From: Burkholderia glumae LMG 2196 = ATCC 33617
Lineage (GTDB): Bacteria > Pseudomonadota > Gammaproteobacteria > Burkholderiales > Burkholderiaceae
Reading direction: 5' to 3'
DNA: 64,000 nt
NCBI RefSeq assembly: GCF_000960995.1
Contig: NZ_CP009435.1
Location: 2,852,001 to 2,916,000, forward strand
Each line of letters starts with the position of its first letter. The first letter of the stretch is position 1. Made by a program: the position numbers and the translations under genes. The notes beneath the pieces were generated by a model. The model was not told where the DNA came from and did not search any database. It saw only the letters and a list, made by a program, of their open reading frames with translations. Of the stretch, positions 18,270 to 25,975 are shown piece by piece.

Positions 18270-19520
18270 ATGAGCCTGCGTTCGAATCCCTCATCGTCCA
18301 TCGTCTGGATCCTGGTACCCGTCGTCATGCTGGGGCAGCTGTCGATGGATCTCTACCTGCCCGCGCTCGATGTGTTGCGCGACGCGCTCGGCGCGACGCC
18401 CAACCAGCTGCAGCTAACGCTGAGCGCCTTCGTGGTCTCGCTGGGTGCCACCCAGTTCGCGATCGGCGAGCTGGCCCGCCGTATCGGCCGTGGCCAAGCG
18501 ATCCGCTTCGCGCTGGTGGCCTTCACGCTGGCCACGGCCGGCTGCGCCGCGACCTCGTCGATCGCGCTGTTCATCGCCTGCCGGGTCGTGCAGGGCGCCG
18601 CCGCCGCGATCTGCGTCTCGCTTTCGTATGCGGCGATCGCCGACCAGGCGCGTGACCGCGCCGACAACCTGCGCGGCACCACGCTGTTGACGGTCGCGAT
18701 CACGGCCGCACCGCTGGCCGGGCCGGTGGTCGGCTCGCAGGCACTACAGCTGGGCGGCTCGTGGCGCGCGGTGTTCCTGCTGCTGCTGGCGATCTCGGTG
18801 GCGACCATGGTGTTTTTCGCGCGACAGCCGTTGGCGCGTTTCGGGGTTCGCGGCCTGGATGCCCGGCAGCCTTCGCGCGAGGTCTATCTGCGCATCCTCG
18901 GTGCATCGCGCTTCTGGCGCCACGCGCTGCTCTGCGCGATCGGCACGACCATCAACTTCTGTTTCTTCTCGTTCCTGCCCGGCATCCTGTTCGGCAGCTA
19001 CGGTCTGAGCCAGAACGAATTCTCGATCGCGTTCTGTTGCTGCGGCGTGTTCGAGATTGCCGGTTCGCTGCTCGCGCCTCCCGCCGGCCGCCGCTTCGGC
19101 GAGGCCCGCCGCACCCGGCTCGCCTGTGCCTGCGCCTTGCTGGGCGGGCTCGCGGTGGCCGCCACGGCTAGCCTTTGCACGGCGGTCGTGCCGGTCATCG
19201 CGGCCTTTGCGCTGGTGATGTTCGGCACCGGCATGCTGATCGCGCCGAATTTCGCCGCCGCCTTGTATCCGTTCCGCGAGCATGCGGACCAGGCATCGAC
19301 GATCTGCAGCGTGCAGCAGTTCATGATCGCGGCCGGCGTGGCCAGTTGCGCGACGCTGATGCAATGGCAGTCGGCTTCGGCGCTCGGCTTGCTGATCGCC
19401 GCCGTCGCGACGCTGGCCCTCGCCATCGGCTTCGCGCCGATGGTTGTCGCCCCCGAGGCCGGCCTGCCGGGCGGCGCCGAGCAGCCGGTGGCGAGCCGGG
19501 GCGGTGAGGTTTCCGGGTGA
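18270..19520 (+). CDS. MFS transporter, Bcr/CflA-type drug exporter
   Basis: 416 aa with about 12 hydrophobic segments. It begins with the Bcr/CflA hallmark (MDLYLPALDVL near residue 25) and has ELARRIGRG between helices 2 and 3, a motif A variant. The ATG at 18270 was chosen because translation upstream of it is low-complexity and non-conserved. It is the last gene of the plus-strand assembly-line operon, 124 bp after the thioesterase. Likely job: export of the product, giving self-protection. A strong hairpin lies about 210 bp downstream. Confidence 0.88.
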   Translation: MSLRSNPSSSIVWILVPVVMLGQLSMDLYLPALDVLRDALGATPNQLQLTLSAFVVSLGATQFAIGELARRIGRGQAIRFALVAFTLATAGCAATSSIALFIACRVVQGAAAAICVSLSYAAIADQARDRADNLRGTTLLTVAITAAPLAGPVVGSQALQLGGSWRAVFLLLLAISVATMVFFARQPLARFGVRGLDARQPSREVYLRILGASRFWRHALLCAIGTTINFCFFSFLPGILFGSYGLSQNEFSIAFCCCGVFEIAGSLLAPPAGRRFGEARRTRLACACALLGGLAVAATASLCTAVVPVIAAFALVMFGTGMLIAPNFAAALYPFREHADQASTICSVQQFMIAAGVASCATLMQWQSASALGLLIAAVATLALAIGFAPMVVAPEAGLPGGAEQPVASRGGEVSG

Positions 19521-19727
19521 GTGAAGCGGAGCCGCCAAGGCGGGCGAGGTGAGGCGCGGCGCCGGCTGCTTGCCGCGGCTCGACGAGTCGGGCGCCGGGC
19601 CAGCGCAGGCCGCCAGGCTGGCAGGCGCGGCGAGGGCTCTATGGGCGACTTCGGTCAGGCGTCCGGCATGCTGGCCGAAACCGGCCGAAGAGTGGGAGGA
19701 AGGGCAAAGGCGGGACGGGAAGGGAAG

Positions 19728-19763
19728 GGGCGCCGGGCCGGCAGCGAACACGGCCCGGCGCCC
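19728..19763. terminator. Perfect 13-bp hairpin between convergent genes
   Basis: GGGCGCCGGGCCG (19728-19740) pairs exactly with 19751-19763 around a 10-nt loop. It sits between the exporter gene (+) and the TauD-like gene (-), which converge. There is no T-tract on either side, so it is a likely bidirectional structure rather than a textbook intrinsic terminator. The rest of 19521-19792 holds no gene. Confidence 0.6.
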
Positions 19764-19792
19764 GGGTATCGGACGCCGGTCTGGCGGCCCGA

Positions 19793-20638
19793 TTACTGGA
19801 AGAACGGAGCCTGTCCGGTCACCATCACGCGGCGCATGATGCGATTGCCGACCGGGACGTGCGGGGAATTGGTGTGGATCACCGAGGCGTTGTCCCAGAT
19901 CACCAGTTCACCGGCCGTGTAGCGGTGACGGTAGATGAAGTCCTCGTTCAGGCAGTGCGCGAAGACCTGCTCCAGCAGCGCCTCGCTCTGCTCGGGCGAA
20001 TACCCCTCCACGCTGTCGGTATGGGCCCAGTTGACGAAGATCGAGCGGCGCAGCGACTCCGGGTGGACGCGGATGGCGGGATGCGAGACGGTCGGCTTGA
20101 AGTCGTCGGCGGCGATGTTGAGGTCGAAGCCGATCTTGCGGCAGCGCTTCACCAGGCTGCCGTCCAGGCTGAAGACGGCATTGCGGCCGTCGAGCGCGGC
20201 CTTCAGGTGCTCGGGCAGCGTGTCGTAGGCGCGAAACATGTTGGCGAACCAGGTGTCGCCATGCTGCTCGGGCACCGACTCGGCATAGAACAGCGTCATC
20301 TTCGCGGGCCGCTCCAGGTAGCAGAGGTCGGAATGCCAGAGCTGGAACGGCGGCGTCGGATAACCGAGCGGCTTGCCGTCGGTGGTCACGTTCGAGACCA
20401 CCGTTATTTCCGGGTAGGGCGAGGTGTTGGTCGTCATCGGATGCGGCTCGAGCTCGCCGAAATTGCGGCTCATCGCGATTTGCTGCTCGCTCGACATGGA
20501 CATGTCGGGAAACACCAGCATCTGATGCTCGGTGAGCAGGCCGACGATATCGTCGCGCGTGCGCGCGGACAACGGGCGGGTCAGGTCGATGCCGCGAACT
20601 TCGGCACCGAGCGCCGGTGACAAGGGAATGACTTTCAT
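19793..20638 (-). CDS. TauD/TfdA-family Fe(II)/2-oxoglutarate dioxygenase (SyrP-like hydroxylase candidate)
   Basis: 281 aa. The facial triad is visible: His102-Ser-Asp104 in LWHSD and His255 in the C-terminal segment, with Arg270 as the likely 2-oxoglutarate ligand. With Asp kept, it should hydroxylate rather than halogenate. The start at 20638 begins MKVIPLSP, the normal N-terminus of the family, with an agga element upstream. It is the last gene of the minus-strand A-PCP-halogenase operon, 115 bp after the halogenase. By analogy with SyrP it may hydroxylate a carrier-bound amino acid, perhaps the same residue the halogenase modifies. The true substrate cannot be read from sequence. Confidence 0.82.
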   Translation of the reverse strand: MKVIPLSPALGAEVRGIDLTRPLSARTRDDIVGLLTEHQMLVFPDMSMSSEQQIAMSRNFGELEPHPMTTNTSPYPEITVVSNVTTDGKPLGYPTPPFQLWHSDLCYLERPAKMTLFYAESVPEQHGDTWFANMFRAYDTLPEHLKAALDGRNAVFSLDGSLVKRCRKIGFDLNIAADDFKPTVSHPAIRVHPESLRRSIFVNWAHTDSVEGYSPEQSEALLEQVFAHCLNEDFIYRHRYTAGELVIWDNASVIHTNSPHVPVGNRIMRRVMVTGQAPFFQ

Positions 20639-20753
20639 TCGGGAATCCTGGCTGGCAGATGAGGCAGGAGGGGGAGAAACAGCTGGGACAAGGATCTGGC
20701 ACGGCGCGCGACGCAGCGGGGCGGAGCCGGGCTGGCCGCGCCGCGCGCCACGC

Positions 20754-21677
20754 TCATGCCTCGACGCTCTGCATGAAGGGCAGGCCGCGTGCGTTGCAGG
20801 TGACGCGGCGGTTGTGGTCGAAATGATCCTCGCCGGACACCAGCACCACGCCGTACTTGTCGAGCCGAACCTCGCTGCCGTACTCGCTGACGGTATCGGT
20901 GTCGGGGTAGATCTGCACCGAGGTCGGCACATAGCGGCAGGCGTAGCCGAGGCGGGTGCGATCCTTGGTGGAGTTCGGGAACGAGGAGTGCATCAGCGTC
21001 GACCAGAAGATCACGAATTCGCCGGCCTTCATCTTGAGCGACACGGCGGCGTTTTCGTCCGGCCTCCAGTCCGGATCCTTCTGCAGGCTGCGATAGTCGT
21101 AGCCGAAAAAGCCACGCTTGATGCCGTCCTTCTCCAGCGCGTTGATGTTCGACGGATCGAAGGCCATCTTCTTCGCCTCGTCGTAGAACATCTCCTCATG
21201 GGTGCCGGGCACGAAGCGCAGGCAGCCGTTTTCCTCGTCGCAGTCGGTGAGCGCGGTCCAGACCGTGATGGCGCCGCCGAAACGGCCGTCGCCTGGCCAC
21301 ACCACCTGCGGCTTGCCGGAGGCATGCGCGAAGGTGTCGGCCTGGTGCCAGTCGGTGCCCTCGTCGCCCGGATACTTCGGGAACATCTCGGAGCGCCAGC
21401 AGATGAGATCCGGGCCAAGGATCGCATTGAGCTTTTGCACGATCTCCGGACGCGTGACGTGCTCGCTGAGCAGGTTCACGTCGAGGTGGCGATCGTAGTT
21501 CGCAATCGGGCTCGTGGCGGGCAGATCGTAGATCGCGTATTCGCGATCGAACAGCTGCGAGCGGATCTGGCGGTAGCGCTCGCGTGCCTCGTCTTCCGAA
21601 TACAGCTTGAACGGGCCCAGATAGCCTTGTTCTCGGAAACGCGCGATGTCCTCGGGCGTCAGTTTGAATTGTGACAT
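20754..21677 (-). CDS. Non-heme Fe(II)/2-oxoglutarate halogenase, SyrB2-like
   Basis: 307 aa, close to SyrB2 in length and in long stretches I recognise (FPKYPGDEGTDWHQAD, GFFGYDYR, FWSTLMH). The iron site reads His111-Gln-Ala113 with His230. The Ala in place of the usual Asp or Glu opens a coordination site for chloride and is the signature of SyrB2, CytC3 and CmaB. Arg242 or Arg248 probably binds 2-oxoglutarate. Such enzymes chlorinate unactivated carbons of aminoacyl-S-PCP. The free PCP lies 61 bp upstream and a valine-like A domain comes before that, so the predicted substrate is a valyl- or similar aliphatic aminoacyl-PCP. The chlorine may stay in the product or be lost during cyclopropane formation, as in coronamic acid. 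Confidence 0.93.
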   Translation of the reverse strand: MSQFKLTPEDIARFREQGYLGPFKLYSEDEARERYRQIRSQLFDREYAIYDLPATSPIANYDRHLDVNLLSEHVTRPEIVQKLNAILGPDLICWRSEMFPKYPGDEGTDWHQADTFAHASGKPQVVWPGDGRFGGAITVWTALTDCDEENGCLRFVPGTHEEMFYDEAKKMAFDPSNINALEKDGIKRGFFGYDYRSLQKDPDWRPDENAAVSLKMKAGEFVIFWSTLMHSSFPNSTKDRTRLGYACRYVPTSVQIYPDTDTVSEYGSEVRLDKYGVVLVSGEDHFDHNRRVTCNARGLPFMQSVEA

Positions 21678-21738
21678 GGGAGTGCCTCCTCGGATGGTAA
21701 CGGGTGTTGCGGAAAACGGCCGGATGCGCCGCCGGCGC

Positions 21739-21981
21739 TCATGCCGCGCTGGCGGCGTCGCGGTAGGCGTTGGCCCAGCCGTCGATCGACGGCGCGGCCA
21801 TCAGCTTGCTGGTCGCGACCTGCAGCGAAAGCTGCTCCTCGATGCGCAGTTGCAGCTCGACGACGGTGAGCGAACTGACGCCTCGATCGAAGAAATCCTC
21901 GCCGGGGGCGAGGTCGGGCAACTTCAACAGCTCGCGGCAAGTCGCCTGGATGGTTTCGGTGATATCGATGGTGTTGGTCAT
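21739..21981 (-). CDS. Free-standing peptidyl carrier protein
   Basis: 80 aa. It has the phosphopantetheine motif DFFDRGVSSL, with the second Ser as attachment site, flanked by the expected helices. ggagaga lies 8 bases before the ATG. The A domain upstream and the halogenase downstream are on the same strand with gaps of 28 and 61 bp. It is therefore the platform on which the amino acid is loaded and halogenated. In syringomycin these A and T units are fused in SyrB1; here they are split. Confidence 0.92.
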   Translation of the reverse strand: MTNTIDITETIQATCRELLKLPDLAPGEDFFDRGVSSLTVVELQLRIEEQLSLQVATSKLMAAPSIDGWANAYRDAASAA

Positions 21982-22009
21982 AGCTTCTCTCCGGATAGGC
22001 AGGGGCTCG

Positions 22010-23497
22010 TCATGCAGCCGGCACGCGGTGCCGGTCGAGCTTGCCGTTGGCGTTCAACGGCAGGTGGGAATGGATATGGATCTCGTCGGGAATCTGGAAC
22101 GGCGGCACGCGCTTGCGCAGCTCGCGGCGCACGAAGGCCTGCTGCTCGGGGCCGGCATCGGCGGCCTGCAGGGTCGCGGTGAGCCGCCGCTCGCCGAGCG
22201 TGTCCTCCGATACCGAGACGATCGCCTCTTCCACGCCTGGAATCGTCGCGATCACTTTCTGCAGTTCGTCGAGCGAGACGCGATAGCCGCGAATCTTCAC
22301 CAGCCGGTCCTTGCGACCGAGGAATTCGACCACGCCGTCATGCCCGCGCCGTACCCGGTCGCCGGTGCGATACAGCAGGCCGTGCTGGTGCGGCCAGGTG
22401 AGGAACGCGGCACGCGTCGCCTCGGGGGCGTTCAGATAACCGAGCGCGACACCGGCGCCGCCCACGCAGAGCTCGCCTTCCGTGCCGTCGGGCACCGGCT
22501 GCAGCGCTTCGTCGAGCACCCACAGCGTGGTGCCCGTGATCGCGCGGCCGATCGGCACGGAGCCTTGCGGGCGCTCGGCATTGCGCATCACGTGGCAGCA
22601 GGTGAAGGTAGTGTTCTCGGTCGGCCCGTAGCCGTTGACGAGGATGATCCCGGGGTGGGCGTCGAATACCGCGTGGACCGCTTTCGCGTGCAGCACGTCG
22701 CCGCCCGCCAGCAGTACCCGCACGCCGTCGAGCAGCCGCACGAAGCGGCGCGCCACCAGATGGAACAGCGCAGCGGTCAGCCACATCACCGTCACGCGCT
22801 GCTCGGCCACCAGCCGGCCGACCGCGTTCGGATCGAAGCCCGGCTCCTGGTAGACCGCGAGCCGCGCGCCGTTGAGCAGCGCGCCCCAGATCTCGAAGGT
22901 CGAGGCGTCGAAGGTGATGGGCGAGAGCAGCGCGAGCGTATCGGTCGCGTCGATCCGGATGTAGTTGGTGTCGCGCACCAGACGTACCACGCCCCGATGC
23001 GGCACGATCACGCCCTTCGGGCGGCCCGTGCTGCCCGAAGTGAACATCACGTAGACCGGCGCTTCGCCGTCGTGGCCTGCATCCACCACGGGGGCGTCGG
23101 CGTCGCGCGCGGCAGCGAGATCGTGCGCCTCGATGAGCCGTGCCGCCTCGCCCAGCGCCGCGCCTTCGCCAGGACGCACCAGCGCGTAGCGCGCGCCGCT
23201 ATCGAGCGCGTAGGCGTGCAGGACCGGTGCGGCATAGGACGGATCCACCGGGACGAACGCCGCGCCCGTCTTGGCCACGGCGAGCATCGCGATTACCGCG
23301 TCGAGCGAGCGCGGCAGGCACAGCAGCACGCGATCGAGCGGCCTGACCCCCGCCTCGACGAGACGCCGCGCGAGATGATCGGCGCAGCGCGCCAGCTGCG
23401 CGTAGGTGAGATGCGTGCCGCCACCCGACACGGCGATCGCGCCGGGGTTCAGCCGCGCTTGGGAATCGAACAGCCGGTTGACGCTGACGGAGGTCAA
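22010..23497 (-). CDS. Stand-alone amino-acid adenylation domain, valine-like code
   Basis: 495 aa with all A-domain cores: MFTSGSTGRPKG, NGYGPTENTT, YRTGDR and the A10 lysine region NANGKLDR. The ten specificity residues lined up by eye with GrsA read D-A-F-W-L-A-G-T-F-K, close to the known valine code DAFWIGGTFK. The start is a TTG at 23497, chosen because ggggaga lies about 9 bases before it and the family N-terminus begins there; no ATG fits. There is no fused carrier domain, so it must load the free PCP encoded 28 bp downstream. It leads a four-gene minus-strand operon that faces a divergent promoter region with a lux-box-like site. Confidence 0.92.
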   Translation of the reverse strand: MTSVSVNRLFDSQARLNPGAIAVSGGGTHLTYAQLARCADHLARRLVEAGVRPLDRVLLCLPRSLDAVIAMLAVAKTGAAFVPVDPSYAAPVLHAYALDSGARYALVRPGEGAALGEAARLIEAHDLAAARDADAPVVDAGHDGEAPVYVMFTSGSTGRPKGVIVPHRGVVRLVRDTNYIRIDATDTLALLSPITFDASTFEIWGALLNGARLAVYQEPGFDPNAVGRLVAEQRVTVMWLTAALFHLVARRFVRLLDGVRVLLAGGDVLHAKAVHAVFDAHPGIILVNGYGPTENTTFTCCHVMRNAERPQGSVPIGRAITGTTLWVLDEALQPVPDGTEGELCVGGAGVALGYLNAPEATRAAFLTWPHQHGLLYRTGDRVRRGHDGVVEFLGRKDRLVKIRGYRVSLDELQKVIATIPGVEEAIVSVSEDTLGERRLTATLQAADAGPEQQAFVRRELRKRVPPFQIPDEIHIHSHLPLNANGKLDRHRVPAA

Positions 23498-23652
23498 GAT
23501 GATGAATCTCCCCGAAAAAATAGGATGCCGAATGATGCCCGGTATGAAGCCAGCACCGAACGGCGACCGGAGCAGGGCGGCGCGGCGACGGCGGTCATGC
23601 CTGCCCGTCGATGATGGCTGCGCTCATTAGAGACGATGCGATCGGTTTGCAA

Positions 23653-23672
23653 AACTATGAACTTCTATAGGT
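23653..23672. promoter_or_regulatory. Second lux-box-like dyad
   Basis: AACTATGAACTTCTATAGGT obeys the NNCT-N12-AGNN rule of LuxR-type sites and has matching CTAT/ATAG ends. The centre is poorly symmetric, so this is a weaker candidate than the site 19 bp to its right. Confidence 0.35.
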
Positions 23673-23690
23673 CGGAGCCGCCGTGCTCAG

Positions 23691-23710
23691 CCCTGTAAGA
23701 GTTGATAGTT
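23691..23710. promoter_or_regulatory. cep/lux-box-like operator in the divergent promoter region
   Basis: CCCTGTAAGAGTTGATAGTT differs, as I remember it, at only three adjacent positions from the LuxR-type box described before Burkholderia cepI (CCCTGTAAGAGTTACCAGTT). It lies 100 bp before the antiporter start and 193 bp before the A-domain start in the 312-bp divergent gap. It therefore probably puts one or both operons under acyl-homoserine-lactone control. The LuxR homologue encoded at 25976-26680 is the obvious local partner. Confidence 0.65.
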
Positions 23711-23809
23711 GCCCGTAAGCCTCACTTGATTTTTACTTGCGGTGCCGTCGCGGCCGGTGATTCGCCGGCTCGCGCGGCACCGCATACATCAACTCGAGGG
23801 AGCGTCCGG

Positions 23810-25042
23810 ATGGTCACCTGGCTGTTGCAATTGGCATTGATCGTCGCCGCGTGCGGGTGCTTCGGCTGGCTCGCGCAGCGGCTCGGCCAGGCACGAGTGG
23901 TCGGCGAGCTGGCGGCGGGTATCGTGCTGGGGCAGGGGGTGCTCGGCGCGGTCGATCCGAGCCTGCAGACGGCCCTGTTCGGGCCGGCCGTGTCGGCCGG
24001 GCTCACCCAGCTCGGCGAGGTCGGGGTGATCATGCTGATGTTCCAGATCGGCCTGCATCTGCGACTCGGTGCCGATCCGCGGCGCACCGCGGCGGGCGCG
24101 GCACCGCCGGCCGTGAAGGTCGCCGCGATCGGCATGCTGCTGCCATTGGCAGGGGGCTGCGCGATCGGCTGGCTGTCGCACGATACGCTCGCGCCACAGG
24201 TCGCGACTTTGCCTTATACGCTGTTTTGCGGCGTGGCCTTGTCGGTTTCGGCGCTGCCGGTGATGGTGCGAATCGTGGCCGACACGGACCTGATCGGCTC
24301 GCCGCCGTCCATGCTCGCGCTGTCCGCCGCGATGCTGACCGACCTGGCAGGCTGGGTGATGCTGGCCTTCGTGTCGGCGATCGCGGTGGCCGGGGCCGAT
24401 CTGTCGAGCGCATGGCGCGTGGTGGCAGGCATCGCCGTGTTCCTCGTGGTGTCGAAGCTCGTCGTGAGGCTCGTGGTGGCGCCGCTGGCCGGCGAGGCGA
24501 CGCGGCGCGACTCCCCGGGCGCGCTGATGGCCGTCGTCGTGCCCTACGTGACGGTGTCGGCCTGGGCCACCACCGCGATCGGCGTGCACAGTGCGTTCGG
24601 CGCGCTGCTCGCCGCCGTGATGCTGCGGGGCGTGCCCGGGCTCCAGGCGCATTGGGAGCGGCAAATCGAGGGTTTCGTCAACGCGGTGCTGCTGCCGGTG
24701 TTCTTCGTCTACTCGGGGCTGCAAGTGAGCTTCGAGACCTTCGACGGCGCAACCCAGTGGGGCTGGCTGGTGCCGTTCCTCGCGGTCGCCTTCGTGGGCA
24801 AGTTCGGCGGCTCGTACCTGGGCGCGCGCTGGTCCGGGCTGCCGCGACGCGACGCTGCGCTGGTCGGCTCGCTGATGAACACGCGCGGGCTGGTGGAACT
24901 GGTCGTGCTGTCGGCCGGGCTGCAGATGCAGGCCCTGTCGCAGGGCGCGTATGCCGTGCTGCTGCTGGTTGCGCTCGCGACCACGGCAATGACCACGCCG
25001 TTTGTTCATCTATGGCGCCGCGCGGCGCTGCGTCCGGCCTGA
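23810..25042 (+). CDS. CPA2-family monovalent cation/H+ antiporter
   Basis: 410 aa, very hydrophobic, with about 12 membrane segments. The family features GELAAGIVLGQ (near residue 35), LGEVGVIMLMFQIGL and SLMNTRGLVELV are present. The ATG at 23810 has gaggga ahead; an upstream in-frame start would add a non-hydrophobic leader. The gene is divergent from the halogenase operon and is followed after 40 bp by the Cys-hydrolase gene, so it belongs to the biosynthetic locus. A transport or self-protection role in the pathway is an inference from position only. There is no regulatory TrkA-N domain. Confidence 0.85.
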   Translation: MVTWLLQLALIVAACGCFGWLAQRLGQARVVGELAAGIVLGQGVLGAVDPSLQTALFGPAVSAGLTQLGEVGVIMLMFQIGLHLRLGADPRRTAAGAAPPAVKVAAIGMLLPLAGGCAIGWLSHDTLAPQVATLPYTLFCGVALSVSALPVMVRIVADTDLIGSPPSMLALSAAMLTDLAGWVMLAFVSAIAVAGADLSSAWRVVAGIAVFLVVSKLVVRLVVAPLAGEATRRDSPGALMAVVVPYVTVSAWATTAIGVHSAFGALLAAVMLRGVPGLQAHWERQIEGFVNAVLLPVFFVYSGLQVSFETFDGATQWGWLVPFLAVAFVGKFGGSYLGARWSGLPRRDAALVGSLMNTRGLVELVVLSAGLQMQALSQGAYAVLLLVALATTAMTTPFVHLWRRAALRPA

Positions 25043-25082
25043 GTGCTGCCGCTGCGATCGCCTTGCAAGGGTTGGCCAGAAA

Positions 25083-25925
25083 ATGATTCGAGAGTCGATA
25101 TTCGCCGACGACGGGCGCGAGCTGAACGTATTTCGCTCCGCCGTGCGCCCGGGCATGCCGACCGTCGTCGTGGCCCTGCCGTTCGGTGCGCGCCATGCGA
25201 TGCTGACACGCGCTTACGCGGCGCTGCACGCGCGCTTCGACGTCGTCACTTGGGAGTCGCGGTTCCTGCTCGACGTGGAGCGCGACGACGACACCACCAC
25301 CTTCGACGCCCGACTGCATGCGCGTGATCTGACGGCCGTGATCCGCGCCACCGCAGCGGCGGGCGGCCCCGCCCGCGCCGACGTGCTGGGCTATTGCTCG
25401 GGGGCGGGCGTCGCGCTGCTGGCGGCCCGGCTGGCGCCCGCGGCGATCGCCCGGCTGGTGCTGGTGGGCGGCGAATACCTGCCGTCCGCGGCGCACGCCG
25501 AACCCACCGAAATCCAGCGCCAGATGGACATCTTCCTGTCGCTCGCGGCGCGCAGCCGGACGCTGGCGGGTTCGATCCAGGAAAAGCTGGCGGCCAGCGC
25601 CGAGCGAACCCGCGGCGAGTTTCAGGTGACCGAGCCGTTCTCGTCTGATCGGCATCTGCATCGCTACGGCATCAACTATCTGGCGTATCGCGCGATCGAC
25701 ATGGCCGAGGTGGCGCGGCAGGTCGCCCATCCTGCGCTCACCGTGGTATCGGGCGCCGACCTGCACGTCGCCCCGGCCGGGTCGATGGCCATCGGCGCCC
25801 TGTTGCCGGGCCATGCGGGCAGTGTGGAGGTTGCTGGTGATCACTATGAGCTGTGCCGCGGCAATCCGGAACTCGTCGCGCACATCGGCGCGTTCCTCGA
25901 TGCGCGCGAGGCCGCGCCTGCCTGA
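25083..25925 (+). CDS. Alpha/beta hydrolase with Cys nucleophile, SyrC/CmaE-like aminoacyl shuttle candidate
   Basis: 280 aa. The nucleophile elbow reads G-Y-Cys105-S-G, where most hydrolases have Ser. The Asp (GADLHV) and His (GDHYEL) of a triad are visible. In SyrC and CmaE a Cys in this fold moves aminoacyl groups between carrier proteins, and CmaE has about this length. With a free A, a free PCP and a SyrB2-type halogenase next door, the best reading is a transferase carrying the modified residue from the free PCP to an A-less PCP such as PCP2 of the NRPS. A dienelactone-hydrolase-like function is the alternative, since that family also uses Cys. The start is the ATG at 25083; its ribosome site is weak, so it may be translationally linked to the antiporter gene. 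Confidence 0.75.
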   Translation: MIRESIFADDGRELNVFRSAVRPGMPTVVVALPFGARHAMLTRAYAALHARFDVVTWESRFLLDVERDDDTTTFDARLHARDLTAVIRATAAAGGPARADVLGYCSGAGVALLAARLAPAAIARLVLVGGEYLPSAAHAEPTEIQRQMDIFLSLAARSRTLAGSIQEKLAASAERTRGEFQVTEPFSSDRHLHRYGINYLAYRAIDMAEVARQVAHPALTVVSGADLHVAPAGSMAIGALLPGHAGSVEVAGDHYELCRGNPELVAHIGAFLDAREAAPA

Positions 25926-25946
25926 ACCGCGGCGCCCGCAGCGGCG

Positions 25947-25972
25947 AGGCAGGGCGCCGCCGCGCCCTGCCT
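25947..25972. terminator. 11-bp hairpin between convergent hydrolase and LuxR genes
   Basis: The arms aggcagggcgc and gcgccctgcct pair perfectly around a 4-nt loop (cgcc). The hairpin lies 21 bp after the hydrolase stop and 3 bp beyond the luxR stop on the other strand. It has no clear T-tract. Confidence 0.55.
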
Positions 25973-25975
25973 GCC

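Noticed and set aside
19728..19763. Consideration as a phage attachment or IS end.
   Set aside because: No duplication or integrase nearby; its place between convergent genes fits a transcription end.
20532..23614. Plus-strand frames of 380 and 614 aa over the halogenase operon.
   Set aside because: Shadow frames; the minus strand carries all family motifs.
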